A stretch of DNA of 41,739 nucleotides from Bacteroidota bacterium (GTDB taxonomy: Bacteria > Bacteroidota > Ignavibacteria > Ignavibacteriales > Ignavibacteriaceae), in the NCBI GenBank assembly GCA_021813585.1, contig JAKAJV010000034.1:1-41739 (forward strand), written 5' to 3'. Both the position numbers and the translations under genes were made by a program. Position 1 is the stretch's first letter. Every line of letters begins with the position of its first letter. The notes under the pieces were generated by a model. The model was given only the letters and a program-made list of their open reading frames with translations, did no database searches and had not been told where the DNA came from. Positions 40,695-41,739 of the stretch are shown one piece after another.

Positions 40695-41219
40695 TTACAT
40701 GTTGCTTTCATTCTTTGTCAATTTATTCATTTCGTTGTATTGATCGCTTGTCATGTAAGGCAGCTTTTCCATAAAAGCAACAATCGCCCAAATTTTATCA
40801 TCGCTATGTGTTTTCCCGAATGATGGCATACCGGTAAGCTTAATACCGTTCTTTGTAATCCAGAATAACTCGGAAGCCGGCATTTCCTTTGCAGAATGTG
40901 CAAGGTTAGGCGGATGAGGATATAAGCCCTGGCCGATTTCACTTGGCTTAATGCCCGGCGCACCGTGGCATCCCTGGCACATTTCCCTGTAATGAACAAA
41001 TCCAATCCTGACCAGCGAGGAATCGTTCAGATCATTCGGTGCTGTAATTTTATCCGAACGGTGTTCTATCGAATTATCTTTGAGTGTATTTATTATCCAC
41101 AAGGTTACCTTGTTGTGGGGGACCATCGCGCTTACATTATAGGTACCGGAATATAAAAATATCAGTCCGGCGGCTGCTATAACCACTACTACTACAACCA
41201 ATCTTACGAGAACTTTCAT
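40695..41219 (-). CDS. Membrane-anchored mono-haem cytochrome c
   Basis: 174 residues. A long uncleaved-type N-terminal hydrophobic helix (VLVRLVVVVVVIAAAGLIFLYSG) anchors it; the haem c motif CQGCH stands in YREMCQGCHGAPGIKPSEIGQGLYPHPPNLA and the axial Met is in LTGMPSFGKTHSDDKIWAIVAFME. This is the class I cytochrome c / cbb3-CcoP-like fold seen in electron-transfer partners of respiratory enzymes. It may carry electrons in the periplasm; no oxidase genes are adjacent. The gap to the ZIP gene (40602-40694) is short and AT-rich. Confidence 0.9.
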   Translation of the reverse strand: MKVLVRLVVVVVVIAAAGLIFLYSGTYNVSAMVPHNKVTLWIINTLKDNSIEHRSDKITAPNDLNDSSLVRIGFVHYREMCQGCHGAPGIKPSEIGQGLYPHPPNLAHSAKEMPASELFWITKNGIKLTGMPSFGKTHSDDKIWAIVAFMEKLPYMTSDQYNEMNKLTKNESNM

Positions 41220-41364
41220 AGCGTACCCTCTATTTTATTATGATCTAATTTAATTAAAGATTTTTAATATGAAAGTAATCCAAGTCATTCACAGATTATA
41301 ATAAGCAAAGGAGGATGTTTTCAAAGTTACTTTTACCTTAGCCGGAAAATTAATTATTGGTAGC

Positions 41365-41559
41365 TTACTTAAAGTACTCTTCTGCCTGCTTTACGGAAAC
41401 TTCCTTTAGTTTCATCCCGCATTTGGGACATACGACTGGTTTATCCGAAATAACGTCATAGTCCATCTGGCATTGATAAACTTTGCCGTCTTTGTTTGCG
41501 TCAATCGAAGATACAACTGTATTCTTATTCCGATAGCAAGATTTAATCGAAGTTAAACC
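41365..41559 (-). pseudogene. Remnant of a heavy-metal-binding-domain protein
   Basis: A minus-strand frame, too short for a normal gene, encodes KDGKVYQCQMDYDVISDKPV then CPKCGMKLKEVSVKQAEEYFK. This is the YxCxM...D-x-P-x-x-CPxCGMxL pattern of heavy-metal-binding (YHS-like) domains found in Bacteroidota copper/metal proteins. A stop at 41560-41562 and no usable start codon cut off the expected N-terminus and signal peptide, so it is a degraded fragment. Confidence 0.65.
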
Positions 41560-41659
41560 TTACCAATAAATTAAATTGAGTTTCTAAATATTTTACCATA
41601 TAAAATTATAAGAAATTAACTCATGTTACGCAGGAATACATTTTGATGTCCGCATTGTC

Positions 41660-41728
41660 ATTCCCACGAAAGTGGGAATCCATTTTTTATCATATTTTCG
41701 CATCTTGGATACCCGCTTTCGCGGGTAT
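41660..41728. repeat. Inverted pair of REP-like palindromes
   Basis: ATTCCCAC-GAAA-GTGGGAAT (41660-41679) and ATACCCGC-TTTC-GCGGGTAT (41709-41728) are two copies of the same CCC-CGAAAG-GGG palindrome in opposite orientation, each flanked by TCAT and ATCC. Such palindromes are dispersed extragenic repeats in many bacteria. Confidence 0.85.
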
Positions 41729-41739
41729 GACACTCAAGC

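Overview
The window looks like a chromosomal segment of an Ignavibacteria/Chlorobi-group (Bacteroidota superphylum) bacterium. The main evidence is a 914-residue secreted protein with an N-terminal signal peptide and a type IX secretion sorting domain (SLSQNYPNPFNPST...), a Bacteroidota-type promoter (TTG-N20-TATCTTTG) in front of a mazEF pair, a compact KGD-type 2-oxoglutarate enzyme, and low to medium GC. The species cannot be named from the sequence.

Layout. 1-2409: the 3' part of a quinone-oxidoreductase-like gene, then two neighbouring nucleotidyltransferase-based toxin-antitoxin units (MNT plus a broken HEPN partner; DUF6922-type plus AbiEii-type). 2476-5413: a probable nitric-oxide response operon, with a Crp/Fnr-type palindrome, a DUF6448-type periplasmic protein and quinol-dependent NO reductase. 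5515-8829: the T9SS-exported beta-propeller-like protein and a lipoprotein, on the minus strand. 8835-9742: mazEF in what looks like a solitary integron-type cassette with an attC-like imperfect palindrome. 10248-12957: a ROK sugar kinase and an FHS-family sugar transporter. After the large element described next, the host chromosome resumes at 35061 with tRNA-Val, tRNA-Gly, the KGD-type 2-oxoglutarate enzyme, pdxH, a ZIP metal transporter, a cytochrome c and a decayed heavy-metal-binding domain.

The centre (13062-35060) is a roughly 22-kb integrative element inserted in tRNA-Val(TAC). The boundary is well supported: an identical 47-bp direct repeat, equal to the 3' part of the tRNA gene, lies at both ends; the right copy belongs to the intact tRNA and the left copy is a displaced fragment next to a tyrosine integrase. 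Short GTCGGTACA repeats near both ends look like integrase arm sites. I see no relaxase, conjugation or phage capsid genes, so it is an integrative element of unknown transfer mode.

The element has two gene blocks. The minus-strand block (21395 to 14248) reads: a 713-residue unknown protein, nested hairpins, an excisionase-like HTH protein, a second tyrosine recombinase, a compact family-A-polymerase-like protein, a 92-residue unknown, a Clp-fold/SDH-type serine protease and a 77-residue unknown. The plus-strand block carries defence and addiction cargo: a type I restriction-modification operon (hsdM, hsdS, an AlbA_2/ATPase protein, hsdR, a YgjP-like metallopeptidase), a Panacea-Fic pair, a secreted thermonuclease, a DUF6266-like protein, two large hairpin-rich non-coding regions and a small zinc-motif/SymE-like gene pair. 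The least explained parts, and the best candidates for something undescribed, are the polymerase-like/recombinase/protease block and the long nested hairpin at 34153-34416.
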